Below are positions 1-9,014 of a DNA stretch of 64,000 bases, in pieces. This DNA is from Pseudidiomarina donghaiensis (GTDB lineage Bacteria > Pseudomonadota > Gammaproteobacteria > Enterobacterales > Alteromonadaceae). The notes under the pieces are model-generated. The model did no database searches. It was not told the origin of the DNA and saw only the letters and a program-made list of their open reading frames with translations. The translations under genes and the position numbers were made by a program. The stretch's first letter is position 1, and every line of letters starts with the position of its first letter. The stretch lies in NCBI RefSeq assembly GCF_900116895.1, contig NZ_FPCF01000001.1, positions 310,001 to 374,000 on the forward strand. The letters are read 5' to 3'.

Positions 1-465
1 TTCGAGGCCCTGCCATTGGCATTTTTGGTCATGTTTATTATTACCGTGTTGCTGTTTAGCTCCATTCGCCAAGCCGGTGTTTTGTGGACAACGGTGCCGC
101 TGAGCATTATTGGCGTGACCCTAGGCTTGTGGGTTACCAATCAACCATTTGGCTTTATGGCATTGCTTGGCTTTTTGAGCTTATCGGGCATGCTGATTAA
201 GAACGGCGTGGTGTTGTTGGAGCAAATTCGCGTCGAATTACGTGCTGGCAAGCAAGCCATTGATGCCTTGGTCGACGCTTCAGTAAGCCGCGTCCGCCCA
301 GTTACAATGACCGCGGCCACCACCATTGTCGGTATGATTCCATTGTTATTCGACGCCTTCTTTGTCAGTATGGCCGTGGTGATTATGTTTGGTTTAGGCT
401 TCGCAACCTTGTTAACTTTGGTTGTGGTTCCCGTTATGTACGCGTTGGTGATGCGAGTGAAATGA
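1..465 (+). CDS. RND family efflux permease, C-terminal fragment
   Basis: The reading frame is open from base 1, so the gene starts before the window. The visible 154 residues match the end of an inner-membrane RND (AcrB/MexF-like) proton-driven efflux pump: three to four hydrophobic helices, a GxLIKNGVVLLEQ segment typical of the helix 11 region, then SVSRVRPVTMTA and a closing helix. RND pumps export drugs or metabolites with a periplasmic adaptor and an outer-membrane channel, which should lie upstream. The stop overlaps the ATG of the next gene (ATGA), so the two are probably translationally coupled. Substrate class cannot be told from this fragment. Confidence 0.85.
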   Translation, partial: FEALPLAFLVMFIITVLLFSSIRQAGVLWTTVPLSIIGVTLGLWVTNQPFGFMALLGFLSLSGMLIKNGVVLLEQIRVELRAGKQAIDALVDASVSRVRPVTMTAATTIVGMIPLLFDAFFVSMAVVIMFGLGFATLLTLVVVPVMYALVMRVK

Positions 466-1208
466 ATCTGACGTTTTTAGGTGCCAGTGGTGGATTAGGC
501 GGCAGTGTCACTGCTAATAATGGCAGTACCTGCGTGCAAGTGGCTGACGACATTCTTATTGATGTCGGCACCGGTATTACCGCGCTTAATTTGCCGCAGA
601 TGCAAAAAATTCGGCACGTATTTTTAACCCATAGCCACAGCGACCATATTTGCTGCTTACCCATGCTATTGGGTAACTTATTTAATGTGGCTAACACTGA
701 ACATCCGGTGACGGTATATGGCTCACACGACACCCTAGAGGCCATTCGCGAGCATGTATTTAACTGGGTTGTGTGGCCCGATATGCGCGAATTACCAAGC
801 AAAGAAAAGCCGTTACTGCGGTTACAAGAAATAGAAGCAGGCGAAGTTTTTCAGTTCGGTGATATCACACTGGAGCCTTTCAAAACCTACCACACCGTGC
901 CCACGCTTGGTTTCGCCGTTCGCCGCACCGGCCGCCAAACCGTATTTGTCGCCGACAGCGGCTATGCGCAAAGTGTGGTCGCCAACTTGAATGCGCTGGG
1001 GCCCATTGACGACATTATTCTTGAGTGCTCGTTCCCAAATGAGCTTGAAACCGTCGCAAATCAGTCGTGCCACCTGACTCCAGCCTTGTGCGAGAAACTA
1101 CTCAGCGAGCTTGCCGTTCAGCCGCTCAATATCTGGATAAATCATCTCAAACCCGACGTAGAGCAGCAAATTATTCCGCAACTGCCAAGCGCGTGGAAGT
1201 TACTCTAA
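462..1208 (+). CDS. MBL-fold metallo-hydrolase (class II cyclic-nucleotide phosphodiesterase / RNase Z-like)
   Basis: A 248-residue cytoplasmic protein with the metallo-beta-lactamase signature HSHSDH at residues 57-62 (Zn ligands H57, H59, D61, H62), an ADSGY segment near residue 152 and a late NHLKP histidine. The N-terminal LTFLGASGG strand and overall layout resemble class II cAMP phosphodiesterases and RNase Z-type phosphodiesterases, so a phosphodiester substrate is likely; which one is inference. It overlaps the RND gene by 4 nt. Its stop overlaps the end of the convergent toxin gene by a few bases. No signal peptide is seen. Confidence 0.75.
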   Translation: MNLTFLGASGGLGGSVTANNGSTCVQVADDILIDVGTGITALNLPQMQKIRHVFLTHSHSDHICCLPMLLGNLFNVANTEHPVTVYGSHDTLEAIREHVFNWVVWPDMRELPSKEKPLLRLQEIEAGEVFQFGDITLEPFKTYHTVPTLGFAVRRTGRQTVFVADSGYAQSVVANLNALGPIDDIILECSFPNELETVANQSCHLTPALCEKLLSELAVQPLNIWINHLKPDVEQQIIPQLPSAWKLL

Positions 1209-1502
1209 ATTAAGCATAAACAACCTTAGCTGCTGCTCTTCGCGCATAATGTGCAAGATGTAAACACGCTGGTCCGCAACCTTATAGAATATACGGCAAG
1301 GGGGTACGATAAGCTCACGAATGGGAAGGTTGGGAAGTTCGGGTGCGTAACGACCTGACTCTGGAAATAAGGTTAGGGTATTTATGCGCCTTAAAACTGA
1401 GGTAACCAGTTTTGCAGCCGCTTTAGAATTGTCCAAAGCAATGTAATCGGCTAGGCCAACCAAGTCATTTTTGGCGTTAAGAGTCCATATTATTTCGGCC
1501 AT
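1200..1502 (-). CDS. RelE/ParE family toxin
   Basis: A 100-residue protein with the ParE/RelE fold pattern: N-terminal WTLNAKNDL, a helix with ADYIALDN, then LFPESGR, IRELIV, CRIFYKV and a late ILHIMRE strand. Such toxins either poison gyrase (ParE) or cleave mRNA on the ribosome (RelE); the FPESGR and YKV motifs favour the ParE side, but that is inference. It lies directly downstream of the antitoxin gene with no gap, the usual antitoxin-first order. It appears intact and full length for the family. Confidence 0.88.
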   Translation of the reverse strand: MAEIIWTLNAKNDLVGLADYIALDNSKAAAKLVTSVLRRINTLTLFPESGRYAPELPNLPIRELIVPPCRIFYKVADQRVYILHIMREEQQLRLFMLNLE

Positions 1503-1772
1503 TTACTCGGACCAACGGGCAATCTTGTTTTGTAGCTCATTTGTGACTTCGTCGTGGCTTTGTGTACGTTGTTCAAGAATATCTTGCTCGCCACGCGTAA
1601 TCGCCTCGAGAAGTCGTAATCGCCGCTGGGTAAATTCGTAATCTTCCACGTCAACCAAGTAAGCCGACGGTTGCCCATGTTCAGTAATAAGCACGGGCTC
1701 CTTAGACTCATGAAGCTCGGCCAAAATTTTTGTCGCTTGACGTTTCAGGCTAGTGACTAATTCAACTTTCAT
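1503..1772 (-). CDS. Phd/YefM family antitoxin
   Basis: An 89-residue antitoxin beginning MKVELVTSLKRQA, with the Phd/YefM signature: an N-terminal DNA-binding part, then EPVLITEHGQPSAYLV, and a charged C-terminal tail that would wrap the toxin. I chose the ATG at 1772 over a TTG ten codons upstream because the family normally starts at this point. It neutralises the adjacent ParE-type toxin and should repress its own promoter; a palindrome at 1803-1822 is a candidate operator. The stop is immediately followed by the toxin start, so the two are co-translated. Confidence 0.85.
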   Translation of the reverse strand: MKVELVTSLKRQATKILAELHESKEPVLITEHGQPSAYLVDVEDYEFTQRRLRLLEAITRGEQDILEQRTQSHDEVTNELQNKIARWSE

Positions 1773-1802
1773 GATGAGGGCATCACTCACTTTGATAACC
1801 AA

Positions 1803-1822
1803 AGTGATACTATAGTGCCACT
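1803..1822. promoter_or_regulatory. Candidate autorepression operator of the YefM/ParE operon
   Basis: An imperfect 20-bp palindrome with the form AGTG-N2-ACTATAGT-N2-CACT, 16 of 20 positions symmetric, lies about 30 bp upstream of the antitoxin ATG. Its position and symmetry fit the operators bound by Phd/YefM antitoxins; the TATAGT core may also be part of the -10 element. Function is inferred. Confidence 0.45.
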
Positions 1823-1878
1823 TCTAGCTGCTGGCAATAGCCACGCCGATTTAAAGAGTCTGTAACGAAAACTCTAAA

Positions 1879-2214
1879 CTAAGCAAAGCCCCGCCAATCG
1901 ATAGTTTCTTCCCCTTGCGGCTTTTTCGGCACGTAAATAACGTACGCAAATTGCTGCTTCAGTTGGTCGTAACCAGCTTTAATGCTGGCGATAGAGTCAG
2001 CCTTTGCTGAAGCCCCTGCTTGGCGCGAAATATCATGCGCAGCAGCATCGAAGCTATGGTACAAGCTACCGACCGCACGCTCTGGCGAATAGACATAGCT
2101 GTAAACCTGCATAGGCGCACCGTTACCCTGGTTCGCTTCATTTGCTTGTGCTGCTGTTGCACCGCTAGTAATCATGGCTGCGGCAACCAATGTAGTTAAT
2201 GTTAGTACTTTCAT
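1879..2214 (-). CDS. Small secreted protein of unknown function
   Basis: A 111-residue protein beginning MKVLTLTTLVAAAMITSGATAAQA, a clear Sec signal peptide with cleavage expected after the AQA. The mature part is short, polar and ends EETIDWRGFA; it contains YVYSPERAVGSLYHSFDAAAHD and a Gln/Lys-rich helix. I do not recognise a named family. A longer open frame extends upstream to 2451, but its first 79 codons are the family 2 repeat and are unlikely to be translated; ATG 2214 has a GGGGGAAC-type ribosome site just upstream. It is probably monocistronic. Confidence 0.6.
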   Translation of the reverse strand: MKVLTLTTLVAAAMITSGATAAQANEANQGNGAPMQVYSYVYSPERAVGSLYHSFDAAAHDISRQAGASAKADSIASIKAGYDQLKQQFAYVIYVPKKPQGEETIDWRGFA

Positions 2215-2311
2215 GACAAGTTCCCCCACAGAACGGTTATCAAGATTCGTACTTATTAAGATAGTCGGAAAGTGTGAAAGGTTTATGTCGCAAATGTAAC
2301 TAATGGTAAAA

Positions 2312-2442
2312 ACGTTATTCGTTATTCGTACGTTCACTTCGTTCACTGTTTGTCCGCGCTTCGCGCTATTCGGTAAAACGAAGCACGAATAGCGAAGCGG
2401 ACGAACAGCGAAGCGATCGAATAACGAATAACGAATAACGCT
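2312..2442. repeat. Family 2 inverted repeat (CGAATAACG type), copy a
   Basis: About 130 bp, with both outer arms made of CGTTATTCGT / ACGAATAACG units and inner arms made of CGCTTCGCTGTTCGT-like words and their complement. The RNA would fold into one long imperfect hairpin. It sits in the divergent gap between the small secreted protein and acnB. Related copies occur at 18263, 26978, 28489, 35742, 37229, 44414 and 50137. Confidence 0.85.
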
Positions 2443-2515
2443 CCTATTCACGGTATTTATCGCAAAGATTGACGTATATATCCCTGTATGAATTTAATTC
2501 CTCACAAAAAAACCG

Positions 2516-2521
2516 TATAAT
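2516..2521 (+). promoter_or_regulatory. Candidate -10 element for acnB
   Basis: A perfect TATAAT hexamer lies 41 bp upstream of the acnB start codon. The matching -35 is weak, so only the -10 can be pointed to. The leader between here and the start carries the ribosome site AAGGGG at 2551-2556. Confidence 0.4.
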
Positions 2522-2562
2522 TCGCCGCAAATTTCTAACCGCAACAGCAAAAGGGGTACCCA

Positions 2563-5148
2563 GTGCTGCAAGAATATCGTAAGCATGTCGAAGAGCGGGC
2601 CGCAGAAGGCATTCCGCCAAAACCACTGACAGCAGAGCAAGTTGCTGACTTAGTTGAATTACTGAAAAATCCACCAGCCGGCGAAGAAGACTTCTTGGTT
2701 GAACTTATTTCTGAGCGTGTACCGCCGGGTGTTGACGAAGCGGCTTACGTAAAAGCTGGTTTCTTGTCAGCTATCGTGAAAGGCGAAGCGACTAGCCCAA
2801 TTATTAGCAAAGATGCTGCGGTATCATTGTTAGGTAACATGCACGGTGGTTATAACATCGTGACTTTGGTTGATTTGTTAGATGACGCAGAATTAGGCGA
2901 GCTAGCTGCTGCGGAATTGAAGCACACCTTGTTGATGTTCGATGCCTTCCACGATGTGGAAGAAAAAATGAAAAATGGTAACGCGTTAGCTAAAGAAGTT
3001 GTTGAGTCATGGGCTGATGCAGAATGGTTTACTAGCCGCGATGAAATGGCTGAAGCCATTCAAGCGACGGTATTTAAAGTAACCGGCGAAACCAACACTG
3101 ACGATTTGTCACCAGCACCAGATGCCTGGTCACGCCCAGACATTCCATTGCACGCCAAGGCCATGTACAAAATGCCACGTGAAGGTGTAACCGACGCGGC
3201 GAAGCAAATTGAAGAATTGAAGCAAAAAGGTCACCCAGTTGCTTTCGTTGGCGACGTTGTGGGTACTGGTTCTTCGCGTAAATCAGCCACGAACTCCGTG
3301 TTGTGGTTTATTGGTGAAGACATGCCGGGTACGCCAAACAAGCGTGCTGGCGGTATCTGTATTGGCGGCAAAGTGGCGCCAATTTTCTTCAACACCATGA
3401 AAGACGCAGGCGCGTTGGTGTTTGAAGCAGACGTTGAAAAAATGAACATGGGTGACGTGATTACGATTTACCCATACGCAGGCAAAATTGAAAACGAAGC
3501 GGGCGAAGTCATTGCAGAATATGACTATGCATCGCGCGTTATTCTTGACGAAGTGCGCGCCGGTGGTCGTATCAACTTGATCATTGGTCGTGGTTTGACT
3601 GAAAAAGCTCGTGAATCATTAGGTTTAGGCCCATCAGACTTGTTCTTGAAGCCTGAGCAACCAGCAGACAGCGGTAAAGGCTTTACTTTAGCGCAGAAAA
3701 TGGTTGGTAAAGCATGTGGTATGGAAGGCGTACGCCCAGGTACATACTGTGAGCCGAAAATGACCACCGTCGGTTCACAAGATACCACCGGCCCAATGAC
3801 CCGTGACGAGCTGAAAGACCTAGCTTGTTTAGGCTTCACTGCCGACTTAACCATGCAGTCGTTCTGTCACACGGCGGCGTATCCGAAGCCGGTTGATATT
3901 GAAACTCAGCACACCTTGCCTGACTTCATCATGAACCGTGGCGGTGTGAGCTTGCGCCCAGGCGACGGTATCATCCACAGCTGGTTGAACCGTATGTTAT
4001 TACCAGACACCGTAGGTACTGGCGGTGACTCGCACACGCGTTTCCCATTAGGTATTTCGTTCCCAGCGGGTTCAGGTTTGGTGGCTTTCGCAGCTGCAAC
4101 CGGTGTTATGCCGCTTGATATGCCTGAGTCAGTATTGGTACGCTTTAAAGGTGAAATGCAGCCAGGTATCACGTTGCGTGACTTGGTACATGCAATTCCT
4201 GCGTTCGCCATTAAAGAAGGCTTGTTGACCGTTGAAAAACGCGGCAAGAAGAATATCTTCTCGGGTCGTATTCTAGAAATTGAAGGCTTAGATCACTTAA
4301 CGGTTGAACAAGCGTTTGAATTGTCAGATGCCTCTGCTGAGCGCTCTGCAGCAGGTTGTACTATCAACTTGTCAGAAGAGTCAGTAGCAGAATACTTGCG
4401 TTCAAACATCACCATGTTGCGCTGGATGATCAACGAAGGCTACGGCGATGCGCGTACCCTTGAGCGTCGTGCCCGTAAAATGGAAGAGTGGTTGGCCAAC
4501 CCGCAGTTAATGCGTGCAGACGCTGACGCTGAATACTCTGCCGTCATCGAAATTGACTTGGCTGACATTAAAGAGCCAATCGTTTGTTGCCCGAATGACC
4601 CAGACGACGCGAAATTCTTAAGCGAAGTAGCTGGCGACAAGGTCGACGAAGTATTCATTGGTTCGTGCATGACCAACATCGGTCACTTCCGCGCAGCTGG
4701 TAAATTGCTTGAGAAAAACACCCAAGAGCTAAACACGCGTTTGTGGATTGCGCCACCAACTAAGATGGACGAAGCGCAATTACGCGAAGAAGGTTACTAC
4801 AATATTTACGCCAACAACGGCGTACGTACCGAAATGCCAGGTTGTTCACTGTGCATGGGTAACCAAGCACGCGTAGAAGCCGGTGCAACCGTATTGTCTA
4901 CCTCAACGCGTAACTTCCCGAACCGTTTAGGTGACGGCGCGAATGTGTACTTAACGTCAGCGGAATTGGCTGCAGTAGGCGCTATTTTAGGTAAGCTGCC
5001 AACGCCTGCAGAGTACATGGAATACGCACAAGACATTAACGCAATGGCTGGCGAAGTTTACAAATACTTGAACTTCGATCAGATGGACGCTTTCCGCGAG
5101 GCAGAAGCCACCGCCAAAGCCAACATCATCCCAAGCATTAATCTGTAG
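2563..5148 (+). CDS. acnB: Aconitate hydratase B
   Basis: An 861-residue bifunctional aconitate hydratase/2-methylisocitrate dehydratase of the TCA cycle, very close in length and sequence to the 865-residue E. coli enzyme. The [4Fe-4S] ligands are visible as C702 (GSCMTN) and C761/C764 (GCSLCMGN), with the same spacing as E. coli C710/C769/C772. The N-terminal HEAT-like domain and swivel domain ([25 protein letters not shown]) are intact. The start is GTG with AAGGGG 6 nt upstream. The stop TAG is the TAG of a GTAG-type REP head. It depends on the isc system encoded at the right end of the window. Confidence 0.98.
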   Translation: MLQEYRKHVEERAAEGIPPKPLTAEQVADLVELLKNPPAGEEDFLVELISERVPPGVDEAAYVKAGFLSAIVKGEATSPIISKDAAVSLLGNMHGGYNIVTLVDLLDDAELGELAAAELKHTLLMFDAFHDVEEKMKNGNALAKEVVESWADAEWFTSRDEMAEAIQATVFKVTGETNTDDLSPAPDAWSRPDIPLHAKAMYKMPREGVTDAAKQIEELKQKGHPVAFVGDVVGTGSSRKSATNSVLWFIGEDMPGTPNKRAGGICIGGKVAPIFFNTMKDAGALVFEADVEKMNMGDVITIYPYAGKIENEAGEVIAEYDYASRVILDEVRAGGRINLIIGRGLTEKARESLGLGPSDLFLKPEQPADSGKGFTLAQKMVGKACGMEGVRPGTYCEPKMTTVGSQDTTGPMTRDELKDLACLGFTADLTMQSFCHTAAYPKPVDIETQHTLPDFIMNRGGVSLRPGDGIIHSWLNRMLLPDTVGTGGDSHTRFPLGISFPAGSGLVAFAAATGVMPLDMPESVLVRFKGEMQPGITLRDLVHAIPAFAIKEGLLTVEKRGKKNIFSGRILEIEGLDHLTVEQAFELSDASAERSAAGCTINLSEESVAEYLRSNITMLRWMINEGYGDARTLERRARKMEEWLANPQLMRADADAEYSAVIEIDLADIKEPIVCCPNDPDDAKFLSEVAGDKVDEVFIGSCMTNIGHFRAAGKLLEKNTQELNTRLWIAPPTKMDEAQLREEGYYNIYANNGVRTEMPGCSLCMGNQARVEAGATVLSTSTRNFPNRLGDGANVYLTSAELAAVGAILGKLPTPAEYMEYAQDINAMAGEVYKYLNFDQMDAFREAEATAKANIIPSINL

Positions 5149-5198
5149 CCCGGTGTTTTTCCGTCAGGAAATGCCGGGTGGCGCGAAGCGCCGTTAAT
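5145..5198 (+). repeat. REP element R1 at the acnB stop codon
   Basis: A single, diverged GTAG-headed REP: GTAG, then a CCCGGTG...CGCCGGG-like imperfect hairpin, then the secondary mini-hairpin GGCGCGAAGCGCC and GTTAATG. The TAG of the head is the acnB stop codon. Confidence 0.85.
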
Positions 5199-5203
5199 GC
5201 CCT

Positions 5204-5234
5204 AAAAAAGAGCTCATTCGAGCTCTTTTTTTTT
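5204..5234 (+). terminator. Rho-independent terminator after acnB
   Basis: The hairpin AAAGAGCTC-ATTC-GAGCTCTTT is followed by a run of T residues. It lies directly after the REP element and ends the acnB transcript. Confidence 0.85.
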
Positions 5235-5290
5235 ACCACCAATACTGCTAGCCTCAGCTAATAACAAAAAACAAACAACAAGGCTAATTC

Positions 5291-6379
5291 ATGACGATCA
5301 AAAAACTATTGGTGGCAGCAGCCATTGTCGCTGTCAGCACTAGCGCTGCCGCAAACGATAGCGATAAAGTAAATTTCGAAAAAACCTATAGCGCATTTCA
5401 GCAGGCGTTAAACGAACAAGCGGAATCGTCAAAGCTGGTTGAGCTTGCGCAGCAAAGCTACCAAACTGGCGAAAAATATTTTGGCACTGGTAACATCAAC
5501 ACCGCCAATTTAAAAATGTCTTACCTCAACTTGGTTCCCATAGAAACCTTGCGCTCAGCTGAAGCGCAGCAATTGGCGGATAGTGCATTGGCGGCCTATC
5601 GCCAGCATTATCAAGCCGATGCTCCTGAATTAGTTGGAGCGTTGCAAATGGTGTTAAGCACTCGCGACAGCTCAAGTGACATGAATAAACTTAAAGACAT
5701 TTTTTATGAGCTGATTGACGTGGCGGACGCAAACATGGCTTCGCAGCCCGAAGTCATGTTGCGTGATAAAGTTGATGCAGGTGCACAAATGCTTCGACTT
5801 GGCAGCCGTGCTAGCAGTGAGCTCGTTGAGTTTGCAGAGGCGGCCAATAAGCAGTTTGGTGGTGAGCATGAGTTGACACTATTGGCTAGCTTTCATGCTG
5901 GTCGCTACCTTGAAGCAAAAGGCGAGGTCGAGCAGGCCGTAGCAAATTTCCAAAAACTAACTGCAGTTGAAAAGGTACCGCGTAACTTAAGCTATCCCAA
6001 ATATATCAGTCATGCTCGTTTGGTGAATCATCTTGAGAAACTCGGTCGTAGTGATGAAGCGACGGAACATTGCGTGGCCATAGCAAACCTTGGTTATGGT
6101 ATTGGCGAAGAGCGAGAGCCGCAGCCTCTTTATCGGGTTAACCCTAAATACCCCTCATCACTAGCTAGTCTTGAACGGGGCGGTAAAGTCACCATGAAGT
6201 TCGATATTAATGCTATCGGCATGGTTGAGAACATCGAAATTATCGAATCCGATTATAAAGCGCTTGCAAATGTTTCGATAGAAGCAGTGAAGCAATGGCG
6301 TTATGCCCCATATGTCAAAGATGGCAAACCAACGGTTGCGACGGGTCGTATGGTGCAAATGGTGTTTGAAATGGAGTAA
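5291..6379 (+). CDS. Secreted TPR protein with C-terminal TonB_C domain
   Basis: A 362-residue protein with a Sec signal peptide (MTIKKLLVAAAIVAVSTSAAA, cleavage before NDSD), a long alpha-helical TPR-like middle (roughly residues 25-270) and a C-terminal TonB-type beta domain (about 275-362) with YPSSLASLERGGKVTMKF and VKQWRYAPYVKDGKP motifs. TonB proper has an uncleaved N-terminal anchor and a Pro-rich spacer; neither is present. This is therefore a periplasmic TonB_C protein rather than a canonical energy transducer. Similar proteins are common in Alteromonadales and their role is unclear. It is monocistronic between two terminators. Confidence 0.75.
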   Translation: MTIKKLLVAAAIVAVSTSAAANDSDKVNFEKTYSAFQQALNEQAESSKLVELAQQSYQTGEKYFGTGNINTANLKMSYLNLVPIETLRSAEAQQLADSALAAYRQHYQADAPELVGALQMVLSTRDSSSDMNKLKDIFYELIDVADANMASQPEVMLRDKVDAGAQMLRLGSRASSELVEFAEAANKQFGGEHELTLLASFHAGRYLEAKGEVEQAVANFQKLTAVEKVPRNLSYPKYISHARLVNHLEKLGRSDEATEHCVAIANLGYGIGEEREPQPLYRVNPKYPSSLASLERGGKVTMKFDINAIGMVENIEIIESDYKALANVSIEAVKQWRYAPYVKDGKPTVATGRMVQMVFEME

Positions 6380-6451
6380 TTGCCGCTTGAGCAGAGATTT
6401 TCGAGCTATCGAGAGGTCATCCCTAACCTGAAGAGAATACGGAATAAAACC

Positions 6452-6479
6452 AAAAGAGCGCTTTAAGCGCTCTTTTTTT
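6452..6479 (+). terminator. Rho-independent terminator after the TonB_C gene
   Basis: The stem AAGAGCGC-TTTAA-GCGCTCTT is followed by a T run. It separates this gene from the lipoprotein operon that starts at 6619. Confidence 0.85.
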
Positions 6480-6521
6480 GTTGGTTATTCATAGATTTAC
6501 AATAAATGTTATAAATTCAAC

Positions 6522-6549
6522 TTGCGCTAAATCAATCTTTGCATAATCT
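6522..6549 (+). promoter_or_regulatory. Candidate promoter of the LpoB envelope operon
   Basis: TTGCGC and TAATCT are separated by 16 bp, followed by an AT-rich leader and GGAGAG just before the first ATG at 6619. It is a reasonable sigma-70 match, read by eye only. Confidence 0.35.
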
Positions 6550-6618
6550 TTACATAATCGGTCAATTCTTGATCGGTTGTAAAAATAACAACAAACATCA
6601 GCTCATCGGAGAGCTCTC

Positions 6619-7146
6619 ATGACTACAATCAAGCTTTCATTCGTCGCGTTTATTGCCTTACTTCTTAGCGCCTGTGCCATGGGCCCACAATTAGCTCAAC
6701 CTTACCAATTAACTGCACCGCCGCCCATTGAAAGCAATGGTGGCCAATTTATGAGCCCATATACCTCAGATGGCGTGCTGGCAGAGTGGGTTAATAACGC
6801 CCGCAATGCGGAAATGGGCGCAGCTATTGGCGGCATGGCGGGTGCTTATGCTGGCCAAAAACTCGCAGAAAACATTCCGTTTTTTGGCGGCTTGATAGGC
6901 CAAGAAATTGGCAACACGGTAGGCCGTGAAATAGCGCTTGAAGCCGCTGGCGGCGAAGAAGTGATTCGGGGTACCTCAGATATTTCCTTTAATAGCCTCG
7001 AAGAATTGTCAGTATGGATGTATGTCACTCACTCTGCGCACCCTCACTATCAAGATGCGCTTGAGTCAGCCATGGCAATTTACCCTGAACTGAAAACCGT
7101 CTATACCCAAGCTTTGTATGCTGCGTCAGCGCGCAGCGGGTATTAA
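6619..7146 (+). CDS. Lipoprotein with glycine-zipper segment, first gene of the LpoB operon
   Basis: A 175-residue predicted lipoprotein: N-terminal signal with lipobox LLSAC (Cys19). Residues 55-95 are rich in GxxxG spacing (AAIGGMAGAYAG, FFGGLIGQEIGNTVG), a glycine-zipper pattern found in outer-membrane-associated lipoproteins. The C-terminal half is polar and helical. I do not recognise a named family. It is followed after 31 nt by the lpoB-type gene and precedes five more exported proteins on the same strand, so an envelope role is inferred. Confidence 0.65.
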   Translation: MTTIKLSFVAFIALLLSACAMGPQLAQPYQLTAPPPIESNGGQFMSPYTSDGVLAEWVNNARNAEMGAAIGGMAGAYAGQKLAENIPFFGGLIGQEIGNTVGREIALEAAGGEEVIRGTSDISFNSLEELSVWMYVTHSAHPHYQDALESAMAIYPELKTVYTQALYAASARSGY

Positions 7147-7177
7147 GTTCACGCCCATCAAATAACAGGTCTTTGCT

Positions 7178-7810
7178 ATGAAATATTTTTTATTGACCGT
7201 AGCCGCAAGCACTATGTTGCTTGTCGGTTGCCAAAGCACATCCACCATAGACAATAGTGCAGGTCGCGCTACGGTTTATGAAGACACGCGCTCACCAGGG
7301 AAAGTTCAAGGTGTTGGGGTGGAGTCACAAGACATTATGGCGGTTACCGACCAAATGATGCGCGACATGTTAAGCAACCCGCAGCTCATGAATAGAGAAG
7401 TATCGCCACGCATTATTATCGACAGCCAGTATTTCACCAACGAGAGCTCCTCGCGCATTAACAAAAACATGCTGACCGACCGACTACGCATTAACCTTAA
7501 CCGCGCTGCTAACGGCCGCCTAACTTTCGTTGGGCGTGAGTACGCAGATATGGTTGAAAAGGAGCGTGACTTAAAACGCATGGGCGTGGTTGACGGTGGC
7601 ACTATACGTTCAACCCAAGCCACTGCCGGCGCCGACTTCCGCCTTGTTGGCCGCATCATGTCGCTAGATGCAATGGATGTGCAAAGCCAAGAACGCTCAC
7701 GTTATCACCAGATAACCTTTGAGCTAGTTGACCTCGAGCTAGGAACTTATGTTTGGAGTGGCATGTATGAATTCAAGAAATCTGCACAAGACGACATCAT
7801 GTATCGCTAG
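7178..7810 (+). CDS. lpoB: Penicillin-binding protein activator LpoB family lipoprotein
   Basis: A 210-residue lipoprotein with lipobox LLVGC (Cys18). The mature part carries the LpoB pattern: VTDQMMRDMLSNP, a PRIIIDSQYFTNESS strand, INKNMLTDRLRINLN and RLTFVGRE, then ADFRLVGRIMSLD. LpoB is an outer-membrane lipoprotein that reaches through the peptidoglycan and stimulates the bifunctional synthase PBP1b. The ponB partner is not in this window. It overlaps the next gene by 44 nt, so translation is coupled. The linker between the lipobox and the globular domain is shorter than in E. coli, as is common outside the Enterobacterales. Confidence 0.85.
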   Translation: MKYFLLTVAASTMLLVGCQSTSTIDNSAGRATVYEDTRSPGKVQGVGVESQDIMAVTDQMMRDMLSNPQLMNREVSPRIIIDSQYFTNESSSRINKNMLTDRLRINLNRAANGRLTFVGREYADMVEKERDLKRMGVVDGGTIRSTQATAGADFRLVGRIMSLDAMDVQSQERSRYHQITFELVDLELGTYVWSGMYEFKKSAQDDIMYR

Positions 7811-8999
7811 TGCAGTTTTGGTGTTGGCGTTGGCTGGGTGCACGAGCACTGGGCCAACGCAGTACCAACCGCTAGCATTGAATCAACAAGAACAAGATGC
7901 GATTGCCGGCCAACCAGTTTATGCACAGCCGCTGTATCGTAAGCTATTTCAAGAAGGCAAGCGCAACGAAGTACTAAATCGTATGGAAATTGGCACCGCA
8001 GCCTTTTATCGCGGTGACATTGACTTGGCCCGGGAGAATTTTGACGCTGCGCTAGAAGTAATAGAAACGGTATACGCTGACAATGAAAATGCCACTAAAG
8101 CCCGCAGTTTATGGCATGAAGAGGGCCGCAAAGACTTTAAAGGCGAGCCCTATGAGCGCGCTATGGCGTACTACTATCGCGGCCTAATTTACCTCATAGA
8201 TGGCCAGTATGATAACGCACGAGCTAGCTTTGTGAGTGGTTTGATGCAGGATGCCTTCGCCGAAGAAGAACAGAATCGCAGTGACTTTGCCATGATGCTG
8301 TTACTTGCTGGTTGGTCAGCGCAAAAAATGGGTAGCCCTGTATTGGCTGAAGAAGCTTATGCGGAGCTACTGACATTACGCCCTGATTTTCCCATTCCGA
8401 GTGCCGACGACAACGTGCTGATCATTGCCGAAACGGGCTATTCGCCGCGTAAGTTAGCTGATGGAATGGGGCACTATGAGTTGGTGTTTCGTCCGGGTAA
8501 AAACTTTACCGAGAAGCAGATTAGCGTCAATACCGGTGGCCAGCAATTGTCACTTGAGCCGGTAGAAAGCGTGTATTGGCAAGCTACCTCACGTGGCGGT
8601 CGGCCGGTCGACAAAATAATTGAAGGCAAAGCATCGTTTGCTAATACCACCGGTGACTTGGGGCGTGACTTAGCGCAACTGGGTGTTACAGCTCGGGTAT
8701 TTTCACCGGCGCTAGGCGGCAGTAGTGGGCAGGTAGGCAATACCTTAGCGTTAATTGGTGTTGCCAGTATGGCGTTGTCCGCCAACGTAAAACCGCGTGC
8801 GGACATTCGTTATTGGTCGCGTCTACCTGATGCAGTTCACAGCGCAACTATGCGTTCAAACCCAAGCAACGTGAGTGCTTGGCAAGCCCAATATTTCGAC
8901 TTGGACGGCAACCCAGTGACCTTGAAGTCACGGGCTTTTCGCCACTACCAGGACGCCCAAGGTAATCACTTAATTTGGCACAGCTCTCGGGCTCGATAA
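7767..8999 (+). CDS. COG3014-type TPR lipoprotein of the LpoB cluster
   Basis: A 410-residue lipoprotein with lipobox LALAGC. The start ATG 7767 was chosen because it gives a standard signal (MNSRNLHKTTSCIASAVLVL); an in-frame ATG at 7749 would add six codons. The middle holds TPR-like helices (AAFYRGDIDLARENFDAALE, AMAYYYRGLIYLIDGQYDNA), and the C-terminal half is beta-rich. The family is uncharacterised but is found next to lpoB and ycfL in vibrios and relatives, which points to a role with peptidoglycan synthesis or outer-membrane lipoproteins. It lies inside lpoB by 44 nt at its 5' end. Confidence 0.7.
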   Translation: MNSRNLHKTTSCIASAVLVLALAGCTSTGPTQYQPLALNQQEQDAIAGQPVYAQPLYRKLFQEGKRNEVLNRMEIGTAAFYRGDIDLARENFDAALEVIETVYADNENATKARSLWHEEGRKDFKGEPYERAMAYYYRGLIYLIDGQYDNARASFVSGLMQDAFAEEEQNRSDFAMMLLLAGWSAQKMGSPVLAEEAYAELLTLRPDFPIPSADDNVLIIAETGYSPRKLADGMGHYELVFRPGKNFTEKQISVNTGGQQLSLEPVESVYWQATSRGGRPVDKIIEGKASFANTTGDLGRDLAQLGVTARVFSPALGGSSGQVGNTLALIGVASMALSANVKPRADIRYWSRLPDAVHSATMRSNPSNVSAWQAQYFDLDGNPVTLKSRAFRHYQDAQGNHLIWHSSRAR

Positions 9000-9014
9000 C
9001 ACGAAAAGGGACCT

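Noticed and set aside
2215-2451. N-terminal 79-codon extension of the small secreted protein
   Set aside because: It is family 2 repeat sequence and would bury the signal peptide; the internal ATG at 2214 gives a proper signal and ribosome site.
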